Source of the DNA: JAUYQR01 sp050632395
Lineage (GTDB): Bacteria; Pseudomonadota; Alphaproteobacteria; Rhodobacterales; Rhodobacteraceae
Length of the DNA stretch: 64,000 nucleotides
Direction of reading: 5' to 3'
Assembly (NCBI RefSeq): GCF_050632395.1
Contig: NZ_CP192600.1
Span: forward strand, 3,286,001 to 3,350,000
Made by a program: the position numbers and the translations under genes. Each line of letters opens with the position of its first letter. Position 1 is the first letter of the stretch. Below the pieces are notes generated by a model that saw nothing but the letters and a program-made list of their open reading frames with translations, was not told the origin of the DNA and made no database searches. Below are positions 45,023 to 52,085 of the stretch, in pieces.

Positions 45023-45232
45023 TCAGTAGCAGGGCGGCAGGCCCAGCTGGATGCCACAGGTGGCCGCACCGGCAAGACCGCCGAGGGCAGCACCTGCGAC
45101 CATGTTTTCATCCAGCGCATCCGCAATAGCAGCACCGGCAACCGCACCGGCCACGCCGCGCGACGTGGGGTCCTGCAGGCAACCGGCCAGCGGAAGGATA
45201 AGAAGGGGAAGAAGGAAAAGCGACTTGCGCAT
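45023..45232 (-). CDS. Small glycine-rich lipoprotein
   Basis: A 69-residue lipoprotein. The signal ends in LAGC (Cys18); the rest is Gly/Ala-rich (GVAGAVAGAAIADALDENMVAGAALGGLAGAATCGIQLGLPPCY), a glycine-zipper-like pattern. A similar protein is encoded at 62874-63134. AGGAAAAG and GAAGGG-like purine runs are inside the gene; the ribosome site itself is weak. It has its own terminator. Function unknown. Confidence 0.68.
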   Translation of the reverse strand: MRKSLFLLPLLILPLAGCLQDPTSRGVAGAVAGAAIADALDENMVAGAALGGLAGAATCGIQLGLPPCY

Positions 45233-45569
45233 GACAGACTGCCTCGTTGGTTTGTTGTTATTGTCGGCAAGTTTACCGCAAACCACCGGGAGTTGAAGCC
45301 GAAAGTCGCCGTTGCCCGGACCGAGCCTGGCGCTTCGGCAAATCCTCGCCGGTGCTGAAGGGTGGGAAAGGGTGTCGGTCCGGCCTGGGACGGACCGGAC
45401 CGACGGGAAGGGGAAAGGGAACGTATGTCGGAACGCAGGCCAAGGCACCGCCCCGCACCTGCCAGCACAGAATGACCAGCCCGTGCCCGCAGCGCAAACA
45501 TTTCATAGCCCGCTTCGCCTGGCTTGGCAGAACCCTGCCGGAATGCGGATGCGGTCAGCGGGATCATGC
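45233..45569. other. Intergenic stretch without a convincing gene
   Basis: These 337 bp lie upstream of the lipoprotein gene and downstream of the 45570 gene. Open frames here show no ribosome site or family similarity. An imperfect hairpin CGGTCC/GGACCG is near 45376-45397. It probably holds the lipoprotein promoter. Confidence 0.5.
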
Positions 45570-45965
45570 CTATTCGTCCTCGTCGTCCCAGTCGTCGCCA
45601 CCGATCATCGGCGCGTCTGGCGCGAACACCGCCGGGAACGCGGCTTCTGCCCGCGCCACGTCGATCCTTAGAAGCGCCTCATAGCTGGCCGGATCGAACG
45701 GATCTTCTGCCGGCACCACCTCGCGCCCGAAAAGCCAGCTTAACCGGCCCGCATCCAGATTGCCGCGCTCGAACGGCTCCTCGCCGAACTGCTGCCAAAG
45801 GGCGGCCATGAAGCCCTCGTCGGCCTTGCGGTCGGCCTGCTTGCGGTCCTTGAACCGCTCGCGCCGGGTCAGCTTGGTCGGGCCGTCCTTCAGGTTGGCG
45901 CGGCGGATGGTGAACTGGAAGTCGGTGCCGGGCAGGCGCCCCGGAAAGCCACGGTGTTTCAGCAT
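45570..45965 (-). CDS. Conserved-looking hypothetical protein
   Basis: A 131-residue cytoplasmic protein, not recognised. The N-terminal half is basic (FTIRRANLKDGPTKLTRRERFKDRKQADRKADE), the C-terminal half acidic, ending in DDWDDEDE. No domain or membrane segment is visible. GAGGAG lies about 10 nt before the ATG. It sits in the propionyl-CoA locus, but nothing ties it to that pathway. Confidence 0.6.
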   Translation of the reverse strand: MLKHRGFPGRLPGTDFQFTIRRANLKDGPTKLTRRERFKDRKQADRKADEGFMAALWQQFGEEPFERGNLDAGRLSWLFGREVVPAEDPFDPASYEALLRIDVARAEAAFPAVFAPDAPMIGGDDWDDEDE

Positions 45966-46102
45966 CTGACATCACTCCTCATCACGCTGGATGGCCGAGC
46001 GATAGCGATTGCCGCGGGCCGGGGCCAGTGCGGGTTGGGCGCAAATGTCAGGGAAACGGCGTGCCTCGGAACCGCATCGATCAGCGGGAGGCGAAGATTT
46101 GA

Positions 46103-46137
46103 GGCGGGCGCAATCGGCAAAAGCCGACCGGCCCGCC
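46103..46137 (-). terminator. Hairpin after the 41-residue lipoprotein gene
   Basis: On the minus strand GGCGGGC and GCCCGCC pair around an inner stem TCGGC-TTTT-GCCGA. It lies 9 bp past the stop of the small gene at 46146 and is followed by TCAAATCTT, a poor T-tract. It is a likely terminator, though not textbook. Confidence 0.55.
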
Positions 46138-46145
46138 CCGAAACA

Positions 46146-46271
46146 TTATTTGTATTTGCCCGTGTAGGTCGGCTCGACCGAAACCGGCTCGACCGCAACG
46201 ACTTCTGCTTCTTTCTTGGCGCAAGCTGCAAGGGTTGCTGCAACTGCAACCGCCAGAATGATCCTCGACAT
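46146..46271 (-). CDS. 41-residue lipoprotein (very small gene)
   Basis: Reading the minus strand gives MSRIILAVAVAATLAACAKK, then EAEVVAVEPVSVEPTYTGKYK and TAA. The signal peptide ends LAAC (Cys17), a good lipobox, leaving a mature peptide of about 25 residues that is Val/Glu-rich with a Tyr/Lys end. GGAG lies 6 nt before the ATG and a hairpin follows the stop, so it looks like a real, separately transcribed gene. Entericidin-like and other tiny lipoproteins share this size; no function is assigned. Confidence 0.7.
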   Translation of the reverse strand: MSRIILAVAVAATLAACAKKEAEVVAVEPVSVEPTYTGKYK

Positions 46272-46485
46272 CCTCTACTCCATCTTTCTTGGGGGGTAGT
46301 GCGGATAACGCCGTCAAGCGCCCGCCCCCGTTCCGTTTTACAGGCCGCTTGAGTTCGACCTGACGAAACCATATCCGAACGAAGCCCGGAATGACACGCC
46401 AAATGGCCCAAGTTGTCAGCCTGTGGCGTTCCTACATCAGCAAGGAATCCGTGGCCAGCCGGTTTTATCATCCCCTTCGGCGGCA

Positions 46486-46893
46486 TCAGAACACCTCCCA
46501 TACGCAGGCGCCGTCCTGCACGGAATAGGCCTCGAAAAACTGCACCACTTCGGGCGCGGCCTCGCCGAACGGGGTTTCCTTCCCGGCCAGCGAGATGATG
46601 ATCTGCTGCGGCGGGGGTTGCATCGCGTCGATCCGCGGCAAGGCGTAGGTATCACACAGCGCCTGCATATCGGCGGCATCGGCCTCGCTGTCGCCTTCGG
46701 CCAGCCCCGGCACCACGAAGCGGAACCGCGCCGTCGCGCCCTCTGCCCCCGGCACGTTGCTGATCACGTCCAGAAACCGCACCTCACGCCCCGACGGCAC
46801 CGTGACCGCATCGGCCGACGGCGTTTCCTCACACCCCCCCGCCCCGGCGAAAAGCACGGCCAGCGAGGCGGCGAAGATACGGTGCAGGTGACG
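46486..46893 (-). CDS. Predicted lipoprotein or exported protein downstream of pccB
   Basis: A 135-residue protein beginning with a basic, hydrophobic segment (VRHLHRIFAASLAVLFAGAGGCEE), probably a lipoprotein signal with Cys near residue 22, though the lipobox (GAGGC) is not ideal. The rest is an uncharacterised domain with REVRFLDVISNVPGAEGATARFRFVVP. GTG at 46893 follows AAGGA at 7-nt spacing; the longer frame overlapping pccB lacks this. It starts 14 bp after the pccB stop, so it is probably in the pccB transcript. Confidence 0.62.
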   Translation of the reverse strand, partial: RHLHRIFAASLAVLFAGAGGCEETPSADAVTVPSGREVRFLDVISNVPGAEGATARFRFVVPGLAEGDSEADAADMQALCDTYALPRIDAMQPPPQQIIISLAGKETPFGEAAPEVVQFFEAYSVQDGACVWEVF

Positions 46894-46907
46894 CACGTTC
46901 AGATCCT

Positions 46908-48440
46908 TCAAAGCGGAATGTTGTCGTGCTTTTTCCAAGGGTTGGTCAGCTTCTTGCCGCGCAGGCTGGCAAACGCCCGCGCCACCCGGCGTCTGGTAGA
47001 ATGCGGCATGATGACCTCGTCGATAAAGCCGCGCTCGGCCGCCACGAACGGGTTGGCAAAACGGTCCTCGTAATCCTTGACCCGCCCCGCGATCTTGGCC
47101 GGATCGCCCAGCTCGCTGCGATACAGGATCTCCACCGCGCCCTTGGCCCCCATCACCGCGACCTCCGCCGTGGGCCAGGCATAGTTGAAATCACCGCGCA
47201 GATGCTTTGACGACATCACCACATAGGCCCCGCCATAGGTCTTGCGCGTCAGCACCGTCACCTTCGGCACGGTCGCCTCGCCATAGGCGAACAACAGCTT
47301 CGCGCCGTGCTTGATGACCCCGCCCAACTCTTGGCTGACGCCCGGCAGAAAGCCCGGCACGTCGACCAGCGTCAGGATCGGAATCTCGAACGCATCGCAG
47401 AACCGCACGAAGCGCGCGGCCTTGCGGCTGGCGTCGATATCCAGACACCCCGCCAGCACCATCGGCTGGTTTGCCACCACGCCGACCGACTGGCCTTCGA
47501 TGCGGATGAAGCCGGTGATGATATTGGCCGCGAACGCCGCCTGAATTTCAAAGAAATCGCCCTCGTCGGCCAGCTTGGTGATCAGTTCCTTCATGTCGTA
47601 AGGCTGGTTCGGGTTGTCCGGCACCAAGGTGTCAAGGCTCGGCTCCAGCCGCGCCGGATCGTCGAAGAAGGGCCTGACCGGTGCCTTTTCGCGGTTGTTC
47701 AGTGGGAGGAAGTCGAACAGTCGCCGGGTTTCGGCCAGCGCCTCCACGTCGTTCTCGAACGCCCCGTCAGCAACCGATGATTTGCGGGTATGGGTCGACG
47801 CGCCGCCCAGTTCTTCCGCCGTGACCTGCTCGTTCGTCACGGTCTTCACCACATCGGGGCCGGTGACGAACATGTAGGAGCTGTCCTTCACCATGAAGAT
47901 GAAGTCGGTCATCGCCGGGCTATAAACCGCCCCACCCGCGCAAGGCCCCATGATGAGGCTGATCTGCGGCACCACGCCTGATGCAAGGATGTTGCGCTGG
48001 AATACCTCGCCATAAGCGGCCAGCGATCCCACGCCCTCCTGAATTCGCGCACCGCCGGAATCGTTGATCCCGATCACCGGCGCGCCGTTCTGGATTGCCA
48101 TGTCCATGATCTTGCAGATCTTTGCGGCATGGGTTTCCGACACCGATCCGCCCAGAACGGTGAAATCCTGGCTGAACACATAGACCATCCGGCCATTGAT
48201 CGTGCCCCAGCCCGTCACCACGCCGTCGCCGGGATGGCGGTTTTCCTCCATCCCGAAATCGACCGACCGGTGCGCCACGAACATGTCGAATTCCTCGAAC
48301 GAGCCCTCGTCCAGCAGCAACTCGATCCGTTCGCGCGCCGTCAGCTTGCCCTTGCCGTGCTGGGCCGCCACGCGCTTTTCGCCGCCGCCCGCGCGTGCCA
48401 CGGCGCGGCGCGCCTCAAGCTCTTGCAAAATGTCTTTCAT
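46908..48440 (-). CDS. pccB: Propionyl-CoA carboxylase beta subunit
   Basis: A 510-residue carboxyltransferase that moves CO2 from biotin on PccA to propionyl-CoA. Family segments are visible: GVVTGWGTINGRMVYVFSQDFTVLGGS, GINDSGGARIQEGVGSLAAYGEVF, GPCAGGAVYSPAMTDF, and VDVPGFLPGVSQELGGVIKHGAK. The start at 48440 follows GGGGAGG; the longer open frame adds 42 residues with no similarity. A TTTGCAAA palindrome lies 88 bp upstream and points to control by PccR. Confidence 0.95.
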   Translation of the reverse strand: MKDILQELEARRAVARAGGGEKRVAAQHGKGKLTARERIELLLDEGSFEEFDMFVAHRSVDFGMEENRHPGDGVVTGWGTINGRMVYVFSQDFTVLGGSVSETHAAKICKIMDMAIQNGAPVIGINDSGGARIQEGVGSLAAYGEVFQRNILASGVVPQISLIMGPCAGGAVYSPAMTDFIFMVKDSSYMFVTGPDVVKTVTNEQVTAEELGGASTHTRKSSVADGAFENDVEALAETRRLFDFLPLNNREKAPVRPFFDDPARLEPSLDTLVPDNPNQPYDMKELITKLADEGDFFEIQAAFAANIITGFIRIEGQSVGVVANQPMVLAGCLDIDASRKAARFVRFCDAFEIPILTLVDVPGFLPGVSQELGGVIKHGAKLLFAYGEATVPKVTVLTRKTYGGAYVVMSSKHLRGDFNYAWPTAEVAVMGAKGAVEILYRSELGDPAKIAGRVKDYEDRFANPFVAAERGFIDEVIMPHSTRRRVARAFASLRGKKLTNPWKKHDNIPL

Positions 48441-48527
48441 CGCATCGCCTCCCCGCACCGCCCGCAGGCAGCGTCCCGCCGAGACCATAGCCGCGCGCTC
48501 GCGCATGACAAAGCGCGATCTCGTAAA

Positions 48528-48576
48528 TTTGCAAAGTTGACCCGAGCCATCCGCATCAAATCGCAAACATGCAAAC
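48528..48576. promoter_or_regulatory. PccR-type sites between pccB and the DUF486 gene
   Basis: One perfect TTTGCAAA is at 48528-48535. Two partial copies follow: TCGCAAA at 48561-48567 and ATGCAAA at 48569-48575. The centre of the perfect site and that of the second partial site are 40 bp apart, twice the 20-bp spacing seen at the pccR promoter. They lie 88-135 bp upstream of pccB. TTTGCAAA pairs are the reported recognition element of the Rhodobacter sphaeroides PccR/ScfR family. Confidence 0.6.
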
Positions 48577-48637
48577 TACTGGTCGGCGCGACGCCCGCGC
48601 GTTATTCCGGGCCCCTTGGCAAACTTTCAGGGCAACC

Positions 48638-48991
48638 ATGACCAGCCTTCCCATTCCCTTCATGACCATCGGCCTTCTCATCGCATCCAACGTGTTCATG
48701 ACCTTCGCCTGGTATGGCCACCTGAAGTTCAAGGAAACCACGCTTGTCACCGTCATCTTCATCAGTTGGGGCATCGCGTTCTTCGAGTACTGCCTGATGG
48801 TGCCGGCCAACCGCATCGGCCACGGCTACTTTTCCGCGGCCGAACTGAAGACGATACAGGAGCTGGTCACCCTGTCGGTCTTCGCGGTGTTCTCGGTGGT
48901 CTACCTCAAGGAACCGCTCGCCTGGAATCACCTGCTCGGTTTCGGCTGCATCGCGCTTGGAGCGTTCTTCATCTTCCACAAATGGGCGTGA
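48638..48991 (+). CDS. DUF486 / DMT-superfamily small membrane protein
   Basis: A 117-residue membrane protein with four helices (PFMTIGLLIASNVFMTFAWYGHLKF, TLVTVIFISWGIAFFEYCLMVPANRIG, LVTLSVFAVFSVVYL, WNHLLGFGCIALGAFFIFHKW). This matches DUF486, a small drug/metabolite-transporter-like family. AGGG precedes the ATG at 48638. It is divergent from pccB and shares the site-bearing spacer; its own link to propionyl-CoA is not evident. Confidence 0.85.
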   Translation: MTSLPIPFMTIGLLIASNVFMTFAWYGHLKFKETTLVTVIFISWGIAFFEYCLMVPANRIGHGYFSAAELKTIQELVTLSVFAVFSVVYLKEPLAWNHLLGFGCIALGAFFIFHKWA

Positions 48992-49065
48992 AGACGCAGC
49001 GTCGCACAGCAAAACCTGCAGCCCTGCGGGTAGACAACTTGGGCGCGCAGGCGTAGCCCAACGAT

Positions 49066-50280
49066 ATGATTCACGCCAAACCCCGCTTTCTTGACCGCAC
49101 CACCCCACCCAAGGTCGTGACGCTGATCCTCATCGCCGGGCTTTCGGCGCTGACGATGAACATCTTTCTGCCGTCGCTGCCGCAGATGGCCGCCTATTTC
49201 GGCGTGTCCTACGGCGTGATGCAGCAGTCGGTGGCGCTGTATCTTGCGCTGTCAGCCGCCCTGCAGATCGCCATCGGCCCGATTTCCGACCGGTTCGGGA
49301 GGCGCAATGTGCTGATCTGGTCGCTGGTGATCTTCCTTGCCGCCACCATCGGCACCATTCTGGCCCCGACCGCCACGATCTTCCTGATGTTTCGCATGAT
49401 GCAGGCCGTGATCGCCGCCGGCATGGTGCTCAGCCGCGCCGTGGTGCGCGACATGGTGTCCGACAGCGAGGCGGCGTCGATGATCGGCTACGTCACGATG
49501 GGCATGTCGATCGTCCCGATGATCGGCCCGGTGATCGGCGGCGTGCTGGATGATGCCTTTGGCTGGCACGCGAACTTCATCCTTCTCTTCGTCCTCGGGC
49601 TTGCCGTGCTGGCGCTGGTCTGGGCAGATCTTGGCGAAACCGCCACCCTCCGCCGGGTCAGTTTTGCCGACCAGATCCGCACCTACCCCACGCTTCTTTC
49701 TTCGCGCCGGTTCTGGGGCTACACCCTGTCGGCCGCCTTCGCCTCGGGCTGTTTCTTCGCCTATCTCGGCGGCGCGCCCTATGTCGGGACCGAGGTGTTC
49801 GGGCTGTCGTCGGTGCATGTCGGCGCGCTCTTCGCGCTGACGGCGATCGGCTATGCCGCCGGAAACTTCCTTGCCGGGCGCTATTCGGTGCGCTTCGGGA
49901 TGAACCGCATGGTCCTCTTTGGCGCGCTCGTCACCACCTTTGGCCTCAGCCTTCTGACCATCCTCACCCTCGCCGGCCTCTCCGGCCCGGTGGTGTTCTT
50001 CAGCCTCACCGTGTTCATGGGCCTCGGCAATGGCATCGGCCTGCCATCGGCCAACGCCGGGATGCTGTCGGTCCGCCCCGATCTTGCTGGCACCGCCTCG
50101 GGCCTTGGCGGGGCGATCACCATCGGCGGTGGCGCGCTTCTGGCCTCGGCCGCAGGCAAGGTGCTTGGCCCCGGCGCCAGCGAACTGCCGCTGGTCCTTC
50201 TGATGCTCGCCTCCTCCATCGCCTCGGTCATCGCGATCCTTGGCGTGATCCGCCGCGCAAAGGCCATCGGTCTGGCTTGA
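49066..50280 (+). CDS. MFS transporter, Bcr/CflA drug-efflux type
   Basis: A 404-residue inner-membrane transporter with twelve predicted helices. Motif A between helices 2 and 3 is GPISDRFGRRNVLI, and the TMNIFLPSLPQMAAYF segment of helix 1 is typical of Bcr/CflA multidrug exporters. It starts 74 bp after the DUF486 gene and ends just upstream of the pccR operator, so it is probably not in the pccR transcript. Substrate unknown. Confidence 0.87.
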   Translation: MIHAKPRFLDRTTPPKVVTLILIAGLSALTMNIFLPSLPQMAAYFGVSYGVMQQSVALYLALSAALQIAIGPISDRFGRRNVLIWSLVIFLAATIGTILAPTATIFLMFRMMQAVIAAGMVLSRAVVRDMVSDSEAASMIGYVTMGMSIVPMIGPVIGGVLDDAFGWHANFILLFVLGLAVLALVWADLGETATLRRVSFADQIRTYPTLLSSRRFWGYTLSAAFASGCFFAYLGGAPYVGTEVFGLSSVHVGALFALTAIGYAAGNFLAGRYSVRFGMNRMVLFGALVTTFGLSLLTILTLAGLSGPVVFFSLTVFMGLGNGIGLPSANAGMLSVRPDLAGTASGLGGAITIGGGALLASAAGKVLGPGASELPLVLLMLASSIASVIAILGVIRRAKAIGLA

Positions 50281-50289
50281 CGCCACAGG

Positions 50290-50317
50290 TTTGCAAAGCC
50301 ACGCTCCGCTTTGCAAA
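50290..50317. promoter_or_regulatory. Paired TTTGCAAA palindromes at the pccR promoter
   Basis: Two perfect 8-bp TTTGCAAA palindromes lie at 50290-50297 and 50310-50317, separated by 12 bp (centres 20 bp apart, about two helical turns). The second ends 12 bp before the pccR ATG, overlapping the region of the ribosome site. The position suggests autoregulation by PccR. The spacing differs from the 4-bp gap I recall for the R. sphaeroides consensus. Confidence 0.75.
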
Positions 50318-50329
50318 CCCGGAGGCCCG

Positions 50330-51721
50330 ATGCCCGTCCAGAAACTCTACGCCGGCGTCAAGCTGCGCGAAATCCGTGGCCGCCTCGGCCTCACCCAACG
50401 CGCATTTGCCGACAAGCTGACCGTCTCGCTGCCCTACCTCAACCAGATGGAAAACAACCACCGCCCGGTTTCCGCGGCTGTGGTGCTGGCGCTGGCGCAG
50501 GAGTTTGGCCTCGATGTCACGGAACTGACCGTCGGAGAAAGCGAACGCCTTGTCACCGACATGCGCGAAGCCTTGGCCGACCCGGTGTTCCCCGGTGCCA
50601 CCCCGCCCCTGGCTGACCTGCGCCTTGCTGCCTCAAACGCCCCGGCCCTTGCCCGCGCCTTTCTCGACCTCCACCGCGCCTACCGCCAGACCCACGAACG
50701 CCTCGCCTCGCTGGACGAAGCCTTGGGCCGCGAAGACGCCACGCTGAAGCCAAGCCCGTGGGAAGAGGTTCGCGACTTCTTTCACTATTGCGACAATTAC
50801 CTTGATGCGGTCGACCGCGCTGCCGAACATTTCGCCACCTCATCCGCCAGCAAAACCATCGAATCCACTGCGCAAGACCTGCTGCGCCGCGCCGGCATCA
50901 GCTTGCACTTTTCCGACAAATCGCCTTTGCGTCACTACGACCCCGCGGCCCGCCGCCTCGACATTTCGGCCCGCGCCTCCAGCCCTTCGCAACGCTTCCA
51001 GCTGCTGCACCAGATCGCCCTTCTCACCCAGAACGACCTGCTGGAAGCCACCCTCGACCTCGCCCGCTTCTCCACGCCCGAAGCCCGCGACATCGCCAAG
51101 ATCGGCCTTGCCAACTATTTCGCCGGCGCGGCCCTGCTGCCCTACCGCGCCTTCCAGGCCGCAGCACTGGAAACCCGCCACGATCTGGAACGTCTGGCCG
51201 ACATCTTCGGCGCGTCGCTGGAACAGGTGGCGCACCGCCTGTCCACCCTGCAACGCCCCGGCGCCAAGGGCATCCCTTTCTTCTTTGTCCGCGTCGATCA
51301 GGCCGGCACCATCACCAAGCGCCACTCCGCCACCCGGCTGCAATTCGCCCGCTTCGGTGGCGCCTGTCCCTTGTGGAACGTCCACCGCGCGTTTGAGACC
51401 CCGGGCCAGTTCCTGCGCCAACTGGCCGAAACCCCCGACGGCGTGCGCTACCTCTGCCTTGCGCGCGACGTGTCGAAACCTGCGGGTGCCTTCCTTGCCC
51501 CCGTGCGCCGCTATGCCATCGGCCTTGGCTGCGAGGTGCAGCACGCGGCGCAACTGATCTACTCCGATGGCCTGGATCTGAAGGGCCGGTTCGAACCGAT
51601 CGGCATTTCCTGCCGCATCTGTGAACGCACCAATTGTCACCAGCGCTCGGTTCCGCCGCTGGAAGGCCGGCTCAGCGTCAACCCGAATTCCCGCGACGTG
51701 CTGCCCTACGAGATCGGGTGA
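50330..51721 (+). CDS. pccR: Short-chain fatty acyl-CoA regulator PccR (XRE + DUF2083)
   Basis: A 463-residue cytoplasmic regulator. An N-terminal XRE helix-turn-helix (about 8-62; LREIRGRLGLTQRAFADKLTVSLPYLNQMENNHRPVS) is followed by a long helical middle including an IrrE-like region (FQLLHQIALLTQNDL), and a C-terminal DUF2083 domain. The end carries a Cys cluster C428-x2-C431-x4-C436-His (GISCRICERTNCHQR). The family senses acyl-CoA and activates propionyl-CoA carboxylase genes. GGAGG precedes the ATG. A strong bidirectional terminator follows 3 bp after the stop. Confidence 0.92.
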   Translation: MPVQKLYAGVKLREIRGRLGLTQRAFADKLTVSLPYLNQMENNHRPVSAAVVLALAQEFGLDVTELTVGESERLVTDMREALADPVFPGATPPLADLRLAASNAPALARAFLDLHRAYRQTHERLASLDEALGREDATLKPSPWEEVRDFFHYCDNYLDAVDRAAEHFATSSASKTIESTAQDLLRRAGISLHFSDKSPLRHYDPAARRLDISARASSPSQRFQLLHQIALLTQNDLLEATLDLARFSTPEARDIAKIGLANYFAGAALLPYRAFQAAALETRHDLERLADIFGASLEQVAHRLSTLQRPGAKGIPFFFVRVDQAGTITKRHSATRLQFARFGGACPLWNVHRAFETPGQFLRQLAETPDGVRYLCLARDVSKPAGAFLAPVRRYAIGLGCEVQHAAQLIYSDGLDLKGRFEPIGISCRICERTNCHQRSVPPLEGRLSVNPNSRDVLPYEIG

Positions 51722-51724
51722 AAG

Positions 51725-51755
51725 AAAAACGGCGGGCACTTGGCCCGCCGTTTTT
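51725..51755. terminator. Bidirectional Rho-independent terminator
   Basis: AAAAACGGCGGGC, loop ACTTG, and GCCCGCCGTTTTT form a 13-bp stem with T-runs on both strands. It serves pccR on the plus strand and the convergent DUF465 gene on the minus strand, between which it lies. Confidence 0.92.
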
Positions 51756-51763
51756 CGCAAGGC

Positions 51764-52003
51764 TTACGCCTCCTTCAGATGCGCCCAGATATGGTCCTTC
51801 AGATGCACCCGCTGGCGGCGCAGCGCCTCTTCTTCCTCGTCTGTCAGAAGGTCCAGCCGGGTCTCAGACCGATGTATCTTGGCGTTGACGGCATCATAAT
51901 CGACCAAAAGCTGGGCGAAATGCGCGCTCGAATTCTTAAGTGCGCTCAACTTCTGCGCATGGTCGGGGAATTCGTCATGCAACGTGTGCGGGGTGTTCGA
52001 CAT
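51764..52003 (-). CDS. DUF465 (YdcH-like) small protein
   Basis: A 79-residue, highly charged helical protein (LHDEFPDHAQKLSALKNSSAHFAQLLVDYDAVNAKIHRSE; then TDEEEEALRRQRVHLKDHIWAHL), matching the DUF465/YdcH family of small coiled-coil proteins with unknown role. ATG 52003 lies 6 nt after AAGGAG; the in-frame ATG at 52009 would abut that site. It is downstream of betA on the same strand but has an 82-bp gap. Confidence 0.85.
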   Translation of the reverse strand: MSNTPHTLHDEFPDHAQKLSALKNSSAHFAQLLVDYDAVNAKIHRSETRLDLLTDEEEEALRRQRVHLKDHIWAHLKEA

Positions 52004-52085
52004 CGACATCTCCTTCTTGACTGTCGAGTGAAGTCTAGAAGGCCACGCCGCGCTCCGCCTTGACCCGGATCAACCCGCAAACCGC

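Noticed and set aside
45273..45506. 77-residue minus-strand frame starting MKCLRCGHG
   Set aside because: A CxxC start looked like a small zinc protein, but the rest is Pro/Arg-rich noise and there is no ribosome site.
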